In this document: piece by piece, positions 36,342 through 47,770 of the stretch
Numbering within the stretch: position 1 is the first letter of the stretch
Layout of the letters: every line of letters starts with the position of its first letter
Origin: Dioscorea cayenensis subsp. rotundata
Lineage: Eukaryota; Streptophyta; Magnoliopsida; Dioscoreales; Dioscoreaceae
DNA length: 64,000 nucleotides
Assembly (NCBI RefSeq): GCF_009730915.1
Contig: NC_052474.1
Location: 19,627,501 to 19,691,500 of the forward strand
Reading direction: 5' to 3'
Position numbers and translations under genes: made by a program
Notes under the pieces: generated by a model
The model's database searches: none
Seen by the model: the letters and a program-made list of their open reading frames with translations, nothing else
What the model was told of the DNA's origin: nothing

Positions 36342-36614
36342 CTCCCTCTGTTCCTTTTTATCAGTCGTAGTTAACTGAATTTCATCTATTAAAAAATTTA
36401 GTTATTTAATAAAATTTTATAAAAAATTAGTTATATTTTTAAAATTGCCTCTAATTTATATTTTCACATTTCTCTCTAATATTTAATAATAGGAAGAGAA
36501 TTGAATAGAGTGTCAAAAGTATTTTTTGAAAAAAAATAATAAATGTTTTCTTATGTTAGAAAATGACAAATAAAAAAGAACATATATTTGTAACAGATAA
36601 AAAGAACGGAGGGG
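36342..36614. mobile_element. Stowaway-type (Tc1/mariner) MITE
   Basis: The left end CTCCCTCTGTTCCTTTTTAT and the inverted right end CCCCTCCGTTCTTTTTATC match closely, and TA flanks both sides (36340-36341, 36615-36616). CTCCCTCCGT ends with a TA duplication are the hallmark of Stowaway MITEs. Length 273 bp, non-coding. Confidence 0.88.
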
Positions 36615-36822
36615 TATCTATTTTCATTTATATTATTATTTATTTGAATAATAAATAAATATTTTAAAATATAAGTTTATATAATTATTATATTTATAAG
36701 CCTACCAATAATAGTGAAAAGAGAGAGCTTTTGAGATATGTAATTCAGATGAGAAAAAAATATTTTTAATTTTAATAATTTAATGAAATAATTTTTTTAT
36801 TAACAACTACAAGTGTATGAAC

Positions 36823-36861
<39 letters not shown>

Positions 36862-37536
36862 CAGGGGCAGAACCAAAACTAAAATTAAGGGGGTGCTGAA
36901 TTTAATTTTTTTTTTATTTTAAATAATTCTATCAATTCAAACTTGAGATTATAATAATTAATATTTTAAAAATATAAAATATATATCCATCTAACAATTT
37001 TAGTTTATGTGTAAAATTGTTATCATATCTATATAATTAGGGATTAACTAAACTAGTTAAGCACTAAATTAACAAATAATGTAGTTAAAAAATAACTTTA
37101 AACAAATTTATATATAAGTCAATTATTAAATACAATAATTATTCAACAAATAATCTAATGAATAATTAAAATTTTCATAATCACAAATATATAACATTTT
37201 CACAATAATTTTCATAATGAAACAAATATTTAACAAATATCTCACAATCATTCAACAAATCTAAATATTTTTACACAACAAATTATCACACAAACATTTA
37301 AAAAATTAAATTAGATATAAAACAAACAGGAAAATAATGATAAATCCCTATAATGAAAATAAAACATAATCTTGGAGATAATTGATCAAAGAGAAAACTC
37401 ACCAATCCATGAGATTTGCAATGTTTTTTTGTTTTAGAAATTTTGCTAGCAATTGCATTTTTTAGTTTTTTATTTTTATTTTTATATTAATATCCTAAAT
37501 ATTGATAATTTTGTATTGATATGTTCAATAAAAAAA

Positions 37537-37608
<72 letters not shown>

Positions 37609-37801
37609 AAAAATAAAAAAATATTTGATGATTTATGTTTGGCTAGCCATATTATTCATTATCACTCAACATCAAATTTATTTAATATAGTAATTTTATT
37701 ATTTTATTGAATTTATTTTAAATAATATGAGGTAGAATTTTTAAAATTATAGAGCAGCATTTTCCATATGAATTTATAATTATGATTAATATTTTAATTA
37801 T
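36615..37801. other. AT-rich intergenic stretch with microsatellites
   Basis: Contains (TA)n(GA)n at 36823-36861 and a 66-bp (TA)n run at 37538-37604. CAGGGGCAGAACCA at 36862 resembles the start of a hAT-like non-autonomous element, but no matching end was found. Confidence 0.4.
37538..37604. repeat. Long (TA)n microsatellite
   Basis: About 33 uninterrupted TA units, the longest pure dinucleotide run in the window. It may form cruciform or slipped structures. Confidence 0.95.
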
Positions 37802-38528
37802 GTGGAAATTGCCAAAAAAACCCTTTAAGTTTGTAAAAATTGCTAAAAACACCCCGTTAGTTTTGAAATCCCACAAATCCCTCCTTTTTAAACTCTATGT
37901 TTTTCAAATCCCCAAACCCACTGAGCGGATGTGAGCGAAAGTGAGTTTCAAATTTTTGGACTAAATGCCCTCGACGGGGAGTCGTAATGCGACCATCCTC
38001 GGCGTTGAGAGGAAGTGCGGTTTTCCGTGAGGGTAACTTCGAGAGGCAATTTATTGAGCTGTTTAATTCTTTTCTCGACTCACGTCTTCGCCTTTTTCCA
38101 TTCCGTCGTCTCAGAAGTCGTCTCTCACGTGCAAGCCTCCGAATGTCCGAGATGACTTTTCCCTTTCCACCGAGTATCTCGAGGAGAAGTCCCTCAGCAG
38201 AACTAGTTGGCATTTCATCGATTTGAAATCTAAGGTATTGAGTATGGTTTTATGTTAACTGATCACATTACAAAGAAAAGATTTTTCGGTTTTTGTTTTG
38301 TGCTCTCGTTTTTGTTGGAAGATATTGAAGTCTGCGGGATTTCTCGGTGAGGGGTTTTGTTAGTCTGCAGGGAGATTTCTACTCTGGGTTTTGTTTTGTT
38401 TTGCGTTTTCAGTACTGTATACACTATCGAATTAGTTTTTCGATTGTTATGATTTCGTGTAATATTTATAATGTCCACATTTTCCGCTTTGCTGATATGG
38501 TTTGCTGCTTTTACAAACGAGGGTTGAC

Positions 38529-38690
38529 GTTTAAAGAAAATGAGATGTTCTGCAGTTTAACATTTATGTCCACTGTTTAAGTATTCTCGTCTCTGTTTAA
38601 CAACATGGGTCTCTGCTTAACATTTTATATCTCTGTTTAATAAGCGAGAGTTTACCGCTTTAAAACCTTATATTTCCGGCTTAAACTTTT
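38529..38690. repeat. Phased array of a ~20-bp motif ending in YTTAA, array 1
   Basis: Motif CTCTGTTTAA or a close variant ends at 38560, 38580, 38600, 38620 and 38640 (exactly 20 bp apart), then at 38663 and 38684; a weaker copy ends at 38534. Only the last 8-10 bp of each unit are conserved; the intervening bases differ. Lies inside the Mutator-like element. Confidence 0.8.
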
Positions 38691-38870
38691 TGTCACATCT
38701 GCATGTTAGATGTGTTGTTATTATCGCTTGAGCTTGTGATTATAGCGGTCAACCTAGTTAATGGCGATGCTATTTGACTGATCGATAGTGGAGACTTTTA
38801 TTGAATTGAAAAATAACGCGACCTCGACATGCGAGATTATTCGATTTGCGGACATCGTCATAGCCTGGTC

Positions 38871-39500
38871 GAAACGCTATATACCAAGAGAGAGCCCTTC
38901 TTGATTCTCTTTTGCAAAGTGACGATGGTCACATTCAATAAATTCGGGATCGGGGAAAGCCTCGTTGAGTTTCGCGACCCCGAGATGCTGGCCCTCGTGG
39001 CTGCGTCTGCTGCTGGCCGGGCGACGGTGATGGTCTTCGTAAGAAGAAAACCGGCAGTCAGAGGGCGGTATCATCAAAGACCTCACGAGAGCGCAGAGAC
39101 TCGTCAAGAGCATTGCAGGCTGCTCGGCTGCAGGAGAAGAAAGATAATTTCGTCAAACTCGATGCGTATACCTCGTGGGGACAGATCCTCTTCCCAAATA
39201 CATCATGCTTTCGTTCGACTCGGATCGTTGATTACGTCGATGATCTACCGACCCATGGGGCGATACGCACGTGAAGCTAGCGACGCACAAGTGGCTTATG
39301 GAGGATATTCCATAGCAGCTGCCTGAGTCGCAAGATAGATCACGCAGGGAAGGGTAGACCAACAAGTGGTACATTAAGGGTCTGCTAGGTCGGCATTAAC
39401 GTCTCGGTTTTGAGATTTTGCCAGAGCGGGGAAGAAAGTTCATTTCGTCGCAGATCCCAAGGATCGTGCTATCGATTGAAAGTACTACGCGAAGCGGCCG
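38871..39500 (+). pseudogene. Decayed coding remnant inside the Mutator-like element, plant mobile domain-like
   Basis: Plus-strand frames read L-V-E-T-L-Y-T-K-R-E-P-F-L near 38871, then from about 39130 a run with F-V-K-L-D-A-Y, W-G-Q-I-L-F-P-N-T and R-I-V-D-Y-V-D-D-L. After a frameshift near 39262 the run goes on with T-H-K-W-L-M-E-D-I-P and then Y-I-K-G. Stops interrupt it at least four times. The pattern W-G-x-x-L-F-P, D-Y-V-D-D-L, H-K-W-L-M-E resembles the transposon-linked plant mobile domain proteins often found with Ulp1-type proteases in MULEs. This identification is from memory of the pattern. An acidic tract of GAG/GAC codons at 40264-40304 may be its C-terminal part. Confidence 0.4.
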
Positions 39501-39559
39501 GTAGAAAAAGCGAGCTTGTCATCGCTCGATGGAAAAGAGGGTAATAAATCACTGACAGA

Positions 39560-39735
39560 TGTTTAACATAAGTCTTTAACGTTTAAACATTTTATTTAGC
39601 GCTTTAACTTTAGTATTTACCGCTTTAACTCTTATTCATACTTGGTTTAAATATTTTTGTTCTCCGCTTAATTATATTCTATAACGCTTAAATATATAAA
39701 CACCTCTGTTTAAATATAGTTTTTATAGTTTAAAA
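39560..39735. repeat. Phased array of a ~21-bp motif ending in YTTAA, array 2
   Basis: TTAA-ending motif copies (CCGCTTTAA, CTGTTTAA and variants) end at 39566, 39586, 39607, 39628, 39650, 39671, 39691, 39713 and 39733, i.e. spaced 20-22 bp over nine units. Same motif and period as array 1, about 1 kb away, with unlike intervening bases. Confidence 0.82.
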
Positions 39736-40940
39736 CGAATGATTTCAATGAAAATTGTTTGGTTTACATATGTTAGTTTCGACATGTGGTTCTACGAATC
39801 TTCGAAGAAGAAATATTTGTCGAGGGCCAACCGAGCGGATGGATGCCATCAGCTCCCGAACCACTCTGCCGAAGGCGGGGATGAGAGGGCGACCTCATCG
39901 TGATAGTTAAACAGCGTAACGCAATCAGGCACCGACGTAATGTTCTTAAATGGTAACATGAAAGTCTCAAGTGATAAATATCAACCCTCGCCTTAAAGGA
40001 TGTTTCGATCTCCTCCCTCTAGAGAATCCTCCCAATCACGAAATACGTGAAAAATTTTTCTTACCCAAGTCGAAATGCTCGCTAATTGCTTGCCCGTCGT
40101 CCATGCAAGAATCCTCATTCGTGCAATTATGAGACATTTCGACTTGGGCAAGTGAAAAGATAGTTTAACTTGTCATGCGTGATCTGCGGCTAAACGATTC
40201 TCAAGATAAGGAAGAAGCGTTCACGAAACATCCTTTCGAGATAGAGATGGTCATGTCCGTGGGAAGAGGAGGACGAGGAGGAGGAGGAGGACGATGAGGA
40301 TGACGAGTGTAGGTCATGTCCATGGGGTAGGGTTCTTCCTGCTATTTATGGTGTGAATTCCGTCAATACGGCTGACTCTTCATATCCGAGGAAAAAGTTA
40401 AAGCGACGAAACGTTGATAGCATCGATGAGAACGAACGAGTGTTCTGGGAAAATTATGTTACCGTCATAAATTTTAATGCTCGTCATTAATTCTTATCGA
40501 CGGGATACCATAACCTCTAGCCACCGCCACGTGCCACTCCGGCCAAAGAATTCGGATCAAAGCGAAAAAGATCACCGCTTTTACGCAGATTTTTTGAGAA
40601 TTTACATCGCTAATATGAATAGTTATACATGTAAAGATAATGTTAAGCGGAGATGGGAAAGTATTACAGCTGATATGACAATTATTAAACATATTAATGA
40701 AAATATTTAAACGTTAAACCAAAGCGTAGCCCTTCAAAAGGTCGAATATGATGTGATTTGTGGCTTTCCTTTCCCACCATTTTTCGTGGGCCAAAAATGG
40801 GATTTCCCAATATAGCACCCATTTGAGCGTAGCAGAGGTAAAGAGGAAGTTAAACACTAACCGAAGGGTTGTCCGGGGTGTCTAGTAGGAGGGTTTTGGA
40901 AGTTTTGAAAAATTACTAGTGTGAAACGGTAATTTTTCGC

Positions 40941-41329
40941 TTTAATTATATATATATATACATATAATGGGAGTAAAGGGGTGCTCGAGATGCCTCCTTC
41001 AATCCGCCAATGAGAGAGAGAGAAGAAATTATGAGGGTATAGCCTAATATTGATTTAACGTATATATGTAGCAGAAAACTTATAAACAATAGTTGGTGAA
41101 AAAAAATAAAAATAAAGTAGAAAATAATAAAATTATTTTTTTTCTTACTTCTTGGATAAATAATAATTACCGATATGCAAAAAAGTACAGATAAAGACTG
41201 AAATTTATTATTTTGAATTTATATTTTTATAAAATATTCGAAGATCAACCCTTTGACTTAATTTCGTGGGGACCTTATAAGAATATATACATACATTATA
41301 TAAAGTTGGTCCCCAAGAGCCTTGGCATG
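40941..41329. other. AT-rich intergenic stretch
   Basis: No gene or clear element end recognised between the Mutator-like element and the repeats next to the gap. Confidence 0.4.
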
Positions 41330-41412
41330 CCATTTGGAACAATATGATTGGGTTTGGCTTCCTTGGTAAAATTCAATGCTTTTTGGATTGGGTTTGGTAA
41401 TAATAATAATAC

Positions 41413-41449
<37 letters not shown>

Positions 41450-41537
41450 TTCAAAAACAAAAAAACGTATGATTTTTTTGTTTTTCATTCTTTATATATA
41501 TATATATATATATATAAACCAAACCCAATGTTTTTAA

Positions 41538-41580
<43 letters not shown>

Positions 41581-41700
41581 TTCAAAAAAACAAAAACGTA
41601 TTTTTTATATATATATATATATATATATAAAACTTTGGGGTTGGTTTTTTGGGTAAAATTCAATGCTTTTTGAATTGGGTTTGGTTTATTTAATCATCGG
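41330..41700. repeat. Tandem-like repeat with (TA)n runs beside the scaffold gap
   Basis: The phrase TAAAATTCAATGCTTTTTGRA, then TTGGGTTTGGT, occurs at about 41368 and 41653. CATTTCAAAAA...AAAAACGTAT occurs at about 41448 and 41578. Long (TA)n runs at about 41417-41446, 41496-41515, 41541-41577 and 41607-41629 lie between. The period is roughly 130 bp. Confidence 0.7.
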
Positions 41701-41800
41701 GATCTAAAATGATTTCTTATTATGTGTGTGTGTGTGTGTATTTATTACATTAATCATTGCAATCCAAAATTTTATGTCTTGCTAGCTTTTGGCAGGATTG

Positions 41801-42800
41801 NNNNNNNNNNNNNNNNNNNNNNNNNNNNNNNNNNNNNNNNNNNNNNNNNNNNNNNNNNNNNNNNNNNNNNNNNNNNNNNNNNNNNNNNNNNNNNNNNNNN
41901 NNNNNNNNNNNNNNNNNNNNNNNNNNNNNNNNNNNNNNNNNNNNNNNNNNNNNNNNNNNNNNNNNNNNNNNNNNNNNNNNNNNNNNNNNNNNNNNNNNNN
42001 NNNNNNNNNNNNNNNNNNNNNNNNNNNNNNNNNNNNNNNNNNNNNNNNNNNNNNNNNNNNNNNNNNNNNNNNNNNNNNNNNNNNNNNNNNNNNNNNNNNN
42101 NNNNNNNNNNNNNNNNNNNNNNNNNNNNNNNNNNNNNNNNNNNNNNNNNNNNNNNNNNNNNNNNNNNNNNNNNNNNNNNNNNNNNNNNNNNNNNNNNNNN
42201 NNNNNNNNNNNNNNNNNNNNNNNNNNNNNNNNNNNNNNNNNNNNNNNNNNNNNNNNNNNNNNNNNNNNNNNNNNNNNNNNNNNNNNNNNNNNNNNNNNNN
42301 NNNNNNNNNNNNNNNNNNNNNNNNNNNNNNNNNNNNNNNNNNNNNNNNNNNNNNNNNNNNNNNNNNNNNNNNNNNNNNNNNNNNNNNNNNNNNNNNNNNN
42401 NNNNNNNNNNNNNNNNNNNNNNNNNNNNNNNNNNNNNNNNNNNNNNNNNNNNNNNNNNNNNNNNNNNNNNNNNNNNNNNNNNNNNNNNNNNNNNNNNNNN
42501 NNNNNNNNNNNNNNNNNNNNNNNNNNNNNNNNNNNNNNNNNNNNNNNNNNNNNNNNNNNNNNNNNNNNNNNNNNNNNNNNNNNNNNNNNNNNNNNNNNNN
42601 NNNNNNNNNNNNNNNNNNNNNNNNNNNNNNNNNNNNNNNNNNNNNNNNNNNNNNNNNNNNNNNNNNNNNNNNNNNNNNNNNNNNNNNNNNNNNNNNNNNN
42701 NNNNNNNNNNNNNNNNNNNNNNNNNNNNNNNNNNNNNNNNNNNNNNNNNNNNNNNNNNNNNNNNNNNNNNNNNNNNNNNNNNNNNNNNNNNNNNNNNNNN
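41801..42800. other. Assembly gap of exactly 1000 N
   Basis: Unsequenced; the round length indicates a placeholder, not a measured distance. Repeats on its left side probably caused the break. Confidence 1.
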
Positions 42801-43400
42801 TATATAATTTTTTTATTTTTGAAAAAAATAAAGAAAAAAACTAGTAACAATGACTTGGAAGGTAAAATTGTGATTTAAAAAAAAAAAACAAAGGGGAGGG
42901 AATTTATTTATCCACTATGGAACCATTTCTTTAATAAAAGGCTAAATGGAAGACCACCATTCACATTCCAGTCGCCATTGTGGAATCATAAATCCACTCA
43001 CTCCATTATCAAAACTTGTACCCACACCTCTCTAGAGTCTAGACTAGATATTTCCCACCCCCAACTCAACGAATCAAAACTCAATCCCAAACACCATCCA
43101 CCATTCGTGTCAGCAAGTCATTGGTTCCATAATCTGGGACCCATTACTTAAAGCCAATTAACCCATGCCACGTCAGTTTGGTTACACCAACCCTGTCTAG
43201 AAACAGACATAGTGAAATGAAAGCTTTTTTTATGCAGATACACCCCTGAAAAGCAATATAACTCGAGGATTAAACAGTAAATATGAAAAGTTATAGAGGT
43301 AAAATTTGCAAATATGGGCACAAAGTTTAAGTCAATGTTCAACGTTTTTCCTCGTTCTTAGATCTCAGTTCTTCTCACTCTTTGCTTCTCGAGCTCAGCA
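42801..43400 (+). promoter_or_regulatory. Promoter and 5' UTR region of the F-box gene
   Basis: No coding sequence. A pyrimidine-rich leader (GTTCTTCTCACTCTTTGCTT, 43370-43389) precedes the ATG at 43401. TAATAAAAGG at about 42932 is a weak TATA-like candidate, far upstream. Confidence 0.35.
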
Positions 43401-45075
43401 ATGGCGGAAAGCCGGTGTGGCTCCGAGGCTTTGCTGGCGATGCCGGAGGATGTCCTCGCGATGATCTCCTCGTTGCTGCGTGCGCGAGATCTCTGCGCGC
43501 TGGCGCAGACCTGCCGTGCGCTCCACCGCGCCATCACCTTGTCTGAGAAGTGCTGGCTCGCCCAATGCCTCATCCTACCGACGTCTCCTCCGCCCCATCT
43601 CCTACCTGTATGGCGTGTATCCTTCCCCTCCTATCTCTTGCTCTTCCGCTTCGTTCTCTCTCTCTCCCCTCTTCTCGGTCTCTGGGCTCACCAGAACCCC
43701 GAGCTCGGTAACGCCGTGCTCGCTCTCTGGGGTCATCTTCCTTCCCTCCTTGCCTTCCGGATTATCCCCCAAGAACTCCCATCTCTTGGCCTTGAATCGG
43801 GACCTCTTCTCTTCGCCCCCGTCTTTGAGATCCTCCCCAATCCGCAGGACTGCTTGAGTCCCCCTCTATTTTTTCTCCACGGCGCCGGCGACTCCGTTCA
43901 CCCGGGATCCGTCTCCATGGTTCATCCCGATTCCAACGTCCTCCTCCTTGAAGTCGATGCCCAGAGCCAGAGTCCGTCCCCCCCGGGTTTCGTTCGCCTT
44001 TCCTTCGGTGACCGCCGGCGGGTTCTTGATTTTGTTGCTAAGCGAGTTCGGATCGCGGTTCCCCCCAATCTGGCTTCCGCGCCGATGCTTCGGCACCGTG
44101 ACGAGGACGATTCGTTGCTGCAGATGCGGATGTCTTGGCTTCTTGACACGCATAAAGCTCACAATGGCCGGATCGATCGGTGCGTTGCAGAGTCGAATTT
44201 GAGCGGGGTTGGTCGGAAAGCGTCGGACGATTCCGAGGTTGCCGGCAACTGGAGGAGGAGACAGCCAGGATTTCTCCATGGCTGGGTATTTTGGGTTGAT
44301 GAGCTTGTTAGGAAAGTCCAGGTCTTTGAATGGAACCAAGACTAGCTCCATGAACATTAATGGGGAGAGCAAGCATATCTCTTTGCAGGATTTCCTCCGA
44401 TCAGGTGATACAATTGGGCTGAGCTTGCGCGGGGCTCAGATGAAGCTGTCGACGTATCGGGCATGGCCAAATATGCACGGTAACAAGTTTGCTTTGTATA
44501 AATTGCCAATGCAGAAGCCAGAGACTGGCAGGGAGTATGCAGGCTTGTGGGGTGGGACATTCGGCTGGCCTCCGGGCAGAGCTTCGGAAGATAAGCCTGG
44601 CAAAGCTCTGTTCTTCTTGTTGCTTTCTTATGAGGAGTCTGATGGGCAGCTTCTTTTGATTGCCACTAAGATATTAGAGGGAACACATTATGTGCTTCAC
44701 CCCAATGGGTCTGCTATGTTCATTGTTAAGGTTGGAGAGCCAGCAGTGGACCCTTTTCCATGGGTGAAGGATGGGGATTCACACCAAGTGGAAGTGAAGC
44801 ATGCTTACAAGGGAGAGGGTATTGCGAATGGTTATGGATTTCGGTATCCTGGGTCAAAGCCGGGATCTTTGTTTGTGACGCATAATGGGCTCATAGCATT
44901 TGTGTGGAGGGATACCAAGGTGGTCTTGACGTTGGAGAGGTTGAACTTGGAAGAGCTTTTGAAGAAAGGGGAACGAGTGCCTGCACTACCCCCCATTGCC
45001 AACTTTGCCTACCTTACAAAGTCATACTCAAACGTGTTTGCCGGATTTCCTAGCAATCCAACTTATTCGTCTTAA
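43401..45075 (+). CDS. F-box protein of the At5g39450 type, one frame change
   Basis: An intronless gene whose two overlapping frames together cover about 557 residues, close to the Arabidopsis relative. The first frame starts M-A-E-S-R-C-G-S-E-A-L-L-A-M-P-E-D-V and holds the F-box (about residues 9-55, with S-L-L-R-A-R-D-L-C and C-W-L-A-Q-C). The second ends with Y-A-G-L-W-G-G-T-F-G-W-P-P-G, H-Y-V-L-H-P-N-G-S-A-M-F and Y-G-F-R-Y-P-G-S-K-P-G, blocks strongly conserved in this plant family. F-box proteins bind SKP1 in SCF ubiquitin ligases; the substrate is unknown. Length is 1675 bp, one base over a multiple of three, and the frame switches between about 44210 and 44275. Either a sequencing insertion or an inactivating mutation; all else is intact. 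Confidence 0.88.
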
Positions 45076-47755
45076 GCAAGGTTTGATTTGTTTTCTCCTA
45101 ATTCTGAACTCCATATCAGCATTACCTAGGTTTATAGTTCCACAATGTGTTTCCAAGTCATTGTCTGCATTAAATTTGGTTGCAATGTTTTTGGAAATAA
45201 TTGTTAAGGCAGTAACACTAGGAAGTTTTTCTTTTGGGACTATTTGATCTCCTAGTTAAATTGGATGCAAAATTGCTATACGAGCCTCCCTAAAATTCTT
45301 TGGCTTTGATACTATTTGCCTGTTGACAATTGCCTCTATGGTTCATGGTCATAGTCCAAGATTAAATTTTCAATATTAGTTCAAGGCCTGCTATTGGTAG
45401 CTAGCTATGGTTTTTACATGCAATTCACTTGCCCTGTATTCTTTGTTTATTTGATTTGAATTGGGAGAACCGACCAATTGCAGTTGTATTACTCAAGTTA
45501 GATTACTCTAGTAAACCAAGAAGTTAATTTAACTTATCGTACCGAGGCCTATATAACTGAGCCTTGCGCTTTTTGTTGGCTAGTCTTCCTTCATTATAAG
45601 GCCTCCCCATCTTTTTAGCTTACTTTTCTATCTAATGGGGAATGGGTGCCAAGAATCAGGACATACAAAACAGAATTAGATGAGCATGAACTCAATGACT
45701 GTACAGAAATCCTCCAAAAGAGATTATAATGACGCAACTATAGTGAAAGTTATATGCTCTTGATTTGCTTTATTGTTTGGATTGATTTGTCAACCGCTGA
45801 GGCTAGCAATAGCATTAGTACTAGCTGAAATTTTTTGTGTGCAACATACGCTGTTATTACAAATACACATGTTGCATGAATGTTTTGTCCCTTGTTGGCT
45901 AAAATTTGGTTTCTCCTTTCTTTGACCTTTGGTCATGAAGGTCATCAGCTCTCAGTCTATTGCAGCCAAATGATGACTAGCACCTAATTTGATTCGTTAC
46001 TTATTTTAAAGGCATTGTTTTTTACCACTTTTGAAATTCAGCACTTGCTTCTATGTTTGTATCTTTTTTTGTATACAGAACACCTTGCAAGGACACCTCA
46101 AGCATGTGCGTATTTTTCTTTTGGTTTGCCTGCCTTATGAAAAGCCCTTTGTAAATTTTAAGGTTATGTTAATTAGCCTGCTCATATTAATTTTACCAAT
46201 TTGTGAATTTTTCAAGAAGTTATGGAGGAGAAAATTTTACTGTCAATGGTTTTCTTTGCCTTGTCATTAATTGGTTGGTGCTGGTAATATATCTACATAT
46301 ATTAATTATTTCATGATCATCTATGACATTACTTACCTTTTGTTCATTTATTGCTGCACTCTACTATGGGAGTTCACTGTCACTGAAACCATGTCTTTTA
46401 TTCACCTGTCATATGGTTCCAAATGTGCTAGACAGCAGCAATGTGAAGAAGAACATCATCCCTTTCATTTTTAGTCTTTTCATACAACCGATATGCTGAA
46501 ATTGTCTCTTAAATGGCAGGCATTACTGATGGGAACAACTTTTAAATTAGTTCTTATTCTAGAATCATTTGAGATTGTCACAAAGGCTCGCCCAAGTTCA
46601 GAGTTTCTGAATTTCCTTTCTTTTCCGAAGAAAAAGGTTATATTCTTTCTCAGTGCCAAATAATAACTACTTGAAACTGAATGTTAGATCTTTGATGAAG
46701 CTCTTTTGTTCAAATAAGATGATAACAGAAGTCATTTTATTTGGTTTTCCAGATCATCATCAAATGATGAAACTTTGCAGTTGTTTGTTAAGAAGAATCA
46801 GAAGGTATGTTTTGAAAAACTAGTTTGTATGTACAGTATTTGTATTTCAAGTCATCATGTGGACTCTATCCGATGTTGGATTAGAATTAGAATAAAATTA
46901 TTTTTCTTTAGTTGTGTGTATCCATCCGAGAAAGAACATTTTTTTTTTTCAAGTCACCCGGGAAAAGACAAAGAAACTTCAAATGGATAAGTTTGCACGT
47001 TTGAACAAACGCTTGTGTGAAAATAATGGAAAGTTTGTAAGATGCATGGGACCTTTTACCAAACTTGTCATTTTCAAGCTTGACTTAGGTTTGTGGTCAT
47101 TCAAAAATTAAAAAAATATAAAAAAATATTGTTCTATTTAGATATTATATTAATTTGGGTACTATCTAGCGAAAAATGTATGCAAGTAGTTTTTAGGGAA
47201 TGTTTGATCAGAGGATAAAAGTGTGGAGTTATGAGATTAATATTAGGGTGGACAAAAAATTTTTTTGAGTTGATCAAAATTTGACTTAATTATTGCTAAT
47301 AAAAATTATATATTTTATAATTAAAATTTTATTTTATAATAATAATGATTGTTTATTAATATTTATAATTTTTAAAAATGAATTATTAAATATATTTTTT
47401 AAATAGTTAAATTTTTATAAAATGATTGTATGGTGCTTACCCTAATATGGGGAATAATTGATGTCCCCAAACAAACATGGTGTTAATAGTATTGGGACAA
47501 TTTTCGCAGACACCACCAATAATTTAATACATAAGCTTTTTCTTGATTTAAAAATATTTTTAAAAAAATCCCTTTGACCACAAATTATATGTATTTTGAA
47601 TCTATACAAGCAATAGAAAATATAGATACAAAGTAATATATTGAGATATGGATTTTTTTTAAAAAAAAAAAACCATTAAATTAAAGAGAAAAAAAATCAT
47701 AATTGAGAAGTACCTATTTTGCCTTTTTTTTTGCCACGTCATTTATTTTTATGAG
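45076..47755. other. Intergenic region downstream of the F-box gene
   Basis: 45076-47100 is less AT-rich and may include a long or spliced 3' UTR, but no coding exon is recognised. 47100-47755 is AT-rich with no visible feature. Confidence 0.4.
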
Positions 47756-47758
47756 TAA

Positions 47759-47770
47759 TAGTCCCATATC
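47759..47770 (+). promoter_or_regulatory. Sequence resembling the snRNA upstream sequence element (USE)
   Basis: GTCCCATATCG starts at 47761 and matches the plant snRNA USE (RTCCCACATCG) at 10 of 11 positions. TTAAATA about 60 bp downstream is a poor TATA candidate and at larger than usual spacing. No snRNA sequence follows. Probably fortuitous or a relic. Confidence 0.2.

Larger units (their letters stand above)
37802..40940. mobile_element. Mutator-like element (MULE), 3.1 kb, with 9-bp target-site duplication
   Basis: TTTAATTAT occurs directly before 37802 (37793-37801) and directly after 40940 (40941-40949), a 9-bp duplication as made by Mutator transposases. The left end GTGGAAATTGCC and the inverted right end GCGAAAAATTACC are related over about 12 bp with one indel, and both continue into sequence with ACACCCC blocks. 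Such ends starting near GGAAATTGCC are common in plant MULEs. The interior is clearly richer in GC and CpG than its surroundings. No transposase core was recognised; the coding remnant is decayed. AT-richness of the duplication makes chance agreement possible. Confidence 0.6.

Noticed and set aside
37857..38213. A 118-codon minus-strand frame, arginine-rich
   Set aside because: Starts within the Mutator-like element and runs into its end; low-complexity R/K composition, no domain, no splice support.
38829..39326. A 165-codon plus-strand frame starting M-R-D-Y-S
   Set aside because: Only partly follows the mobile-domain-like remnant; after about 39110 the recognisable motifs are in another frame, so this is not one real protein.
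38529..39735. A CRISPR array reading of the phased motif
   Set aside because: The conserved part is only 8-10 bp and the setting is a plant transposon; no Cas genes.
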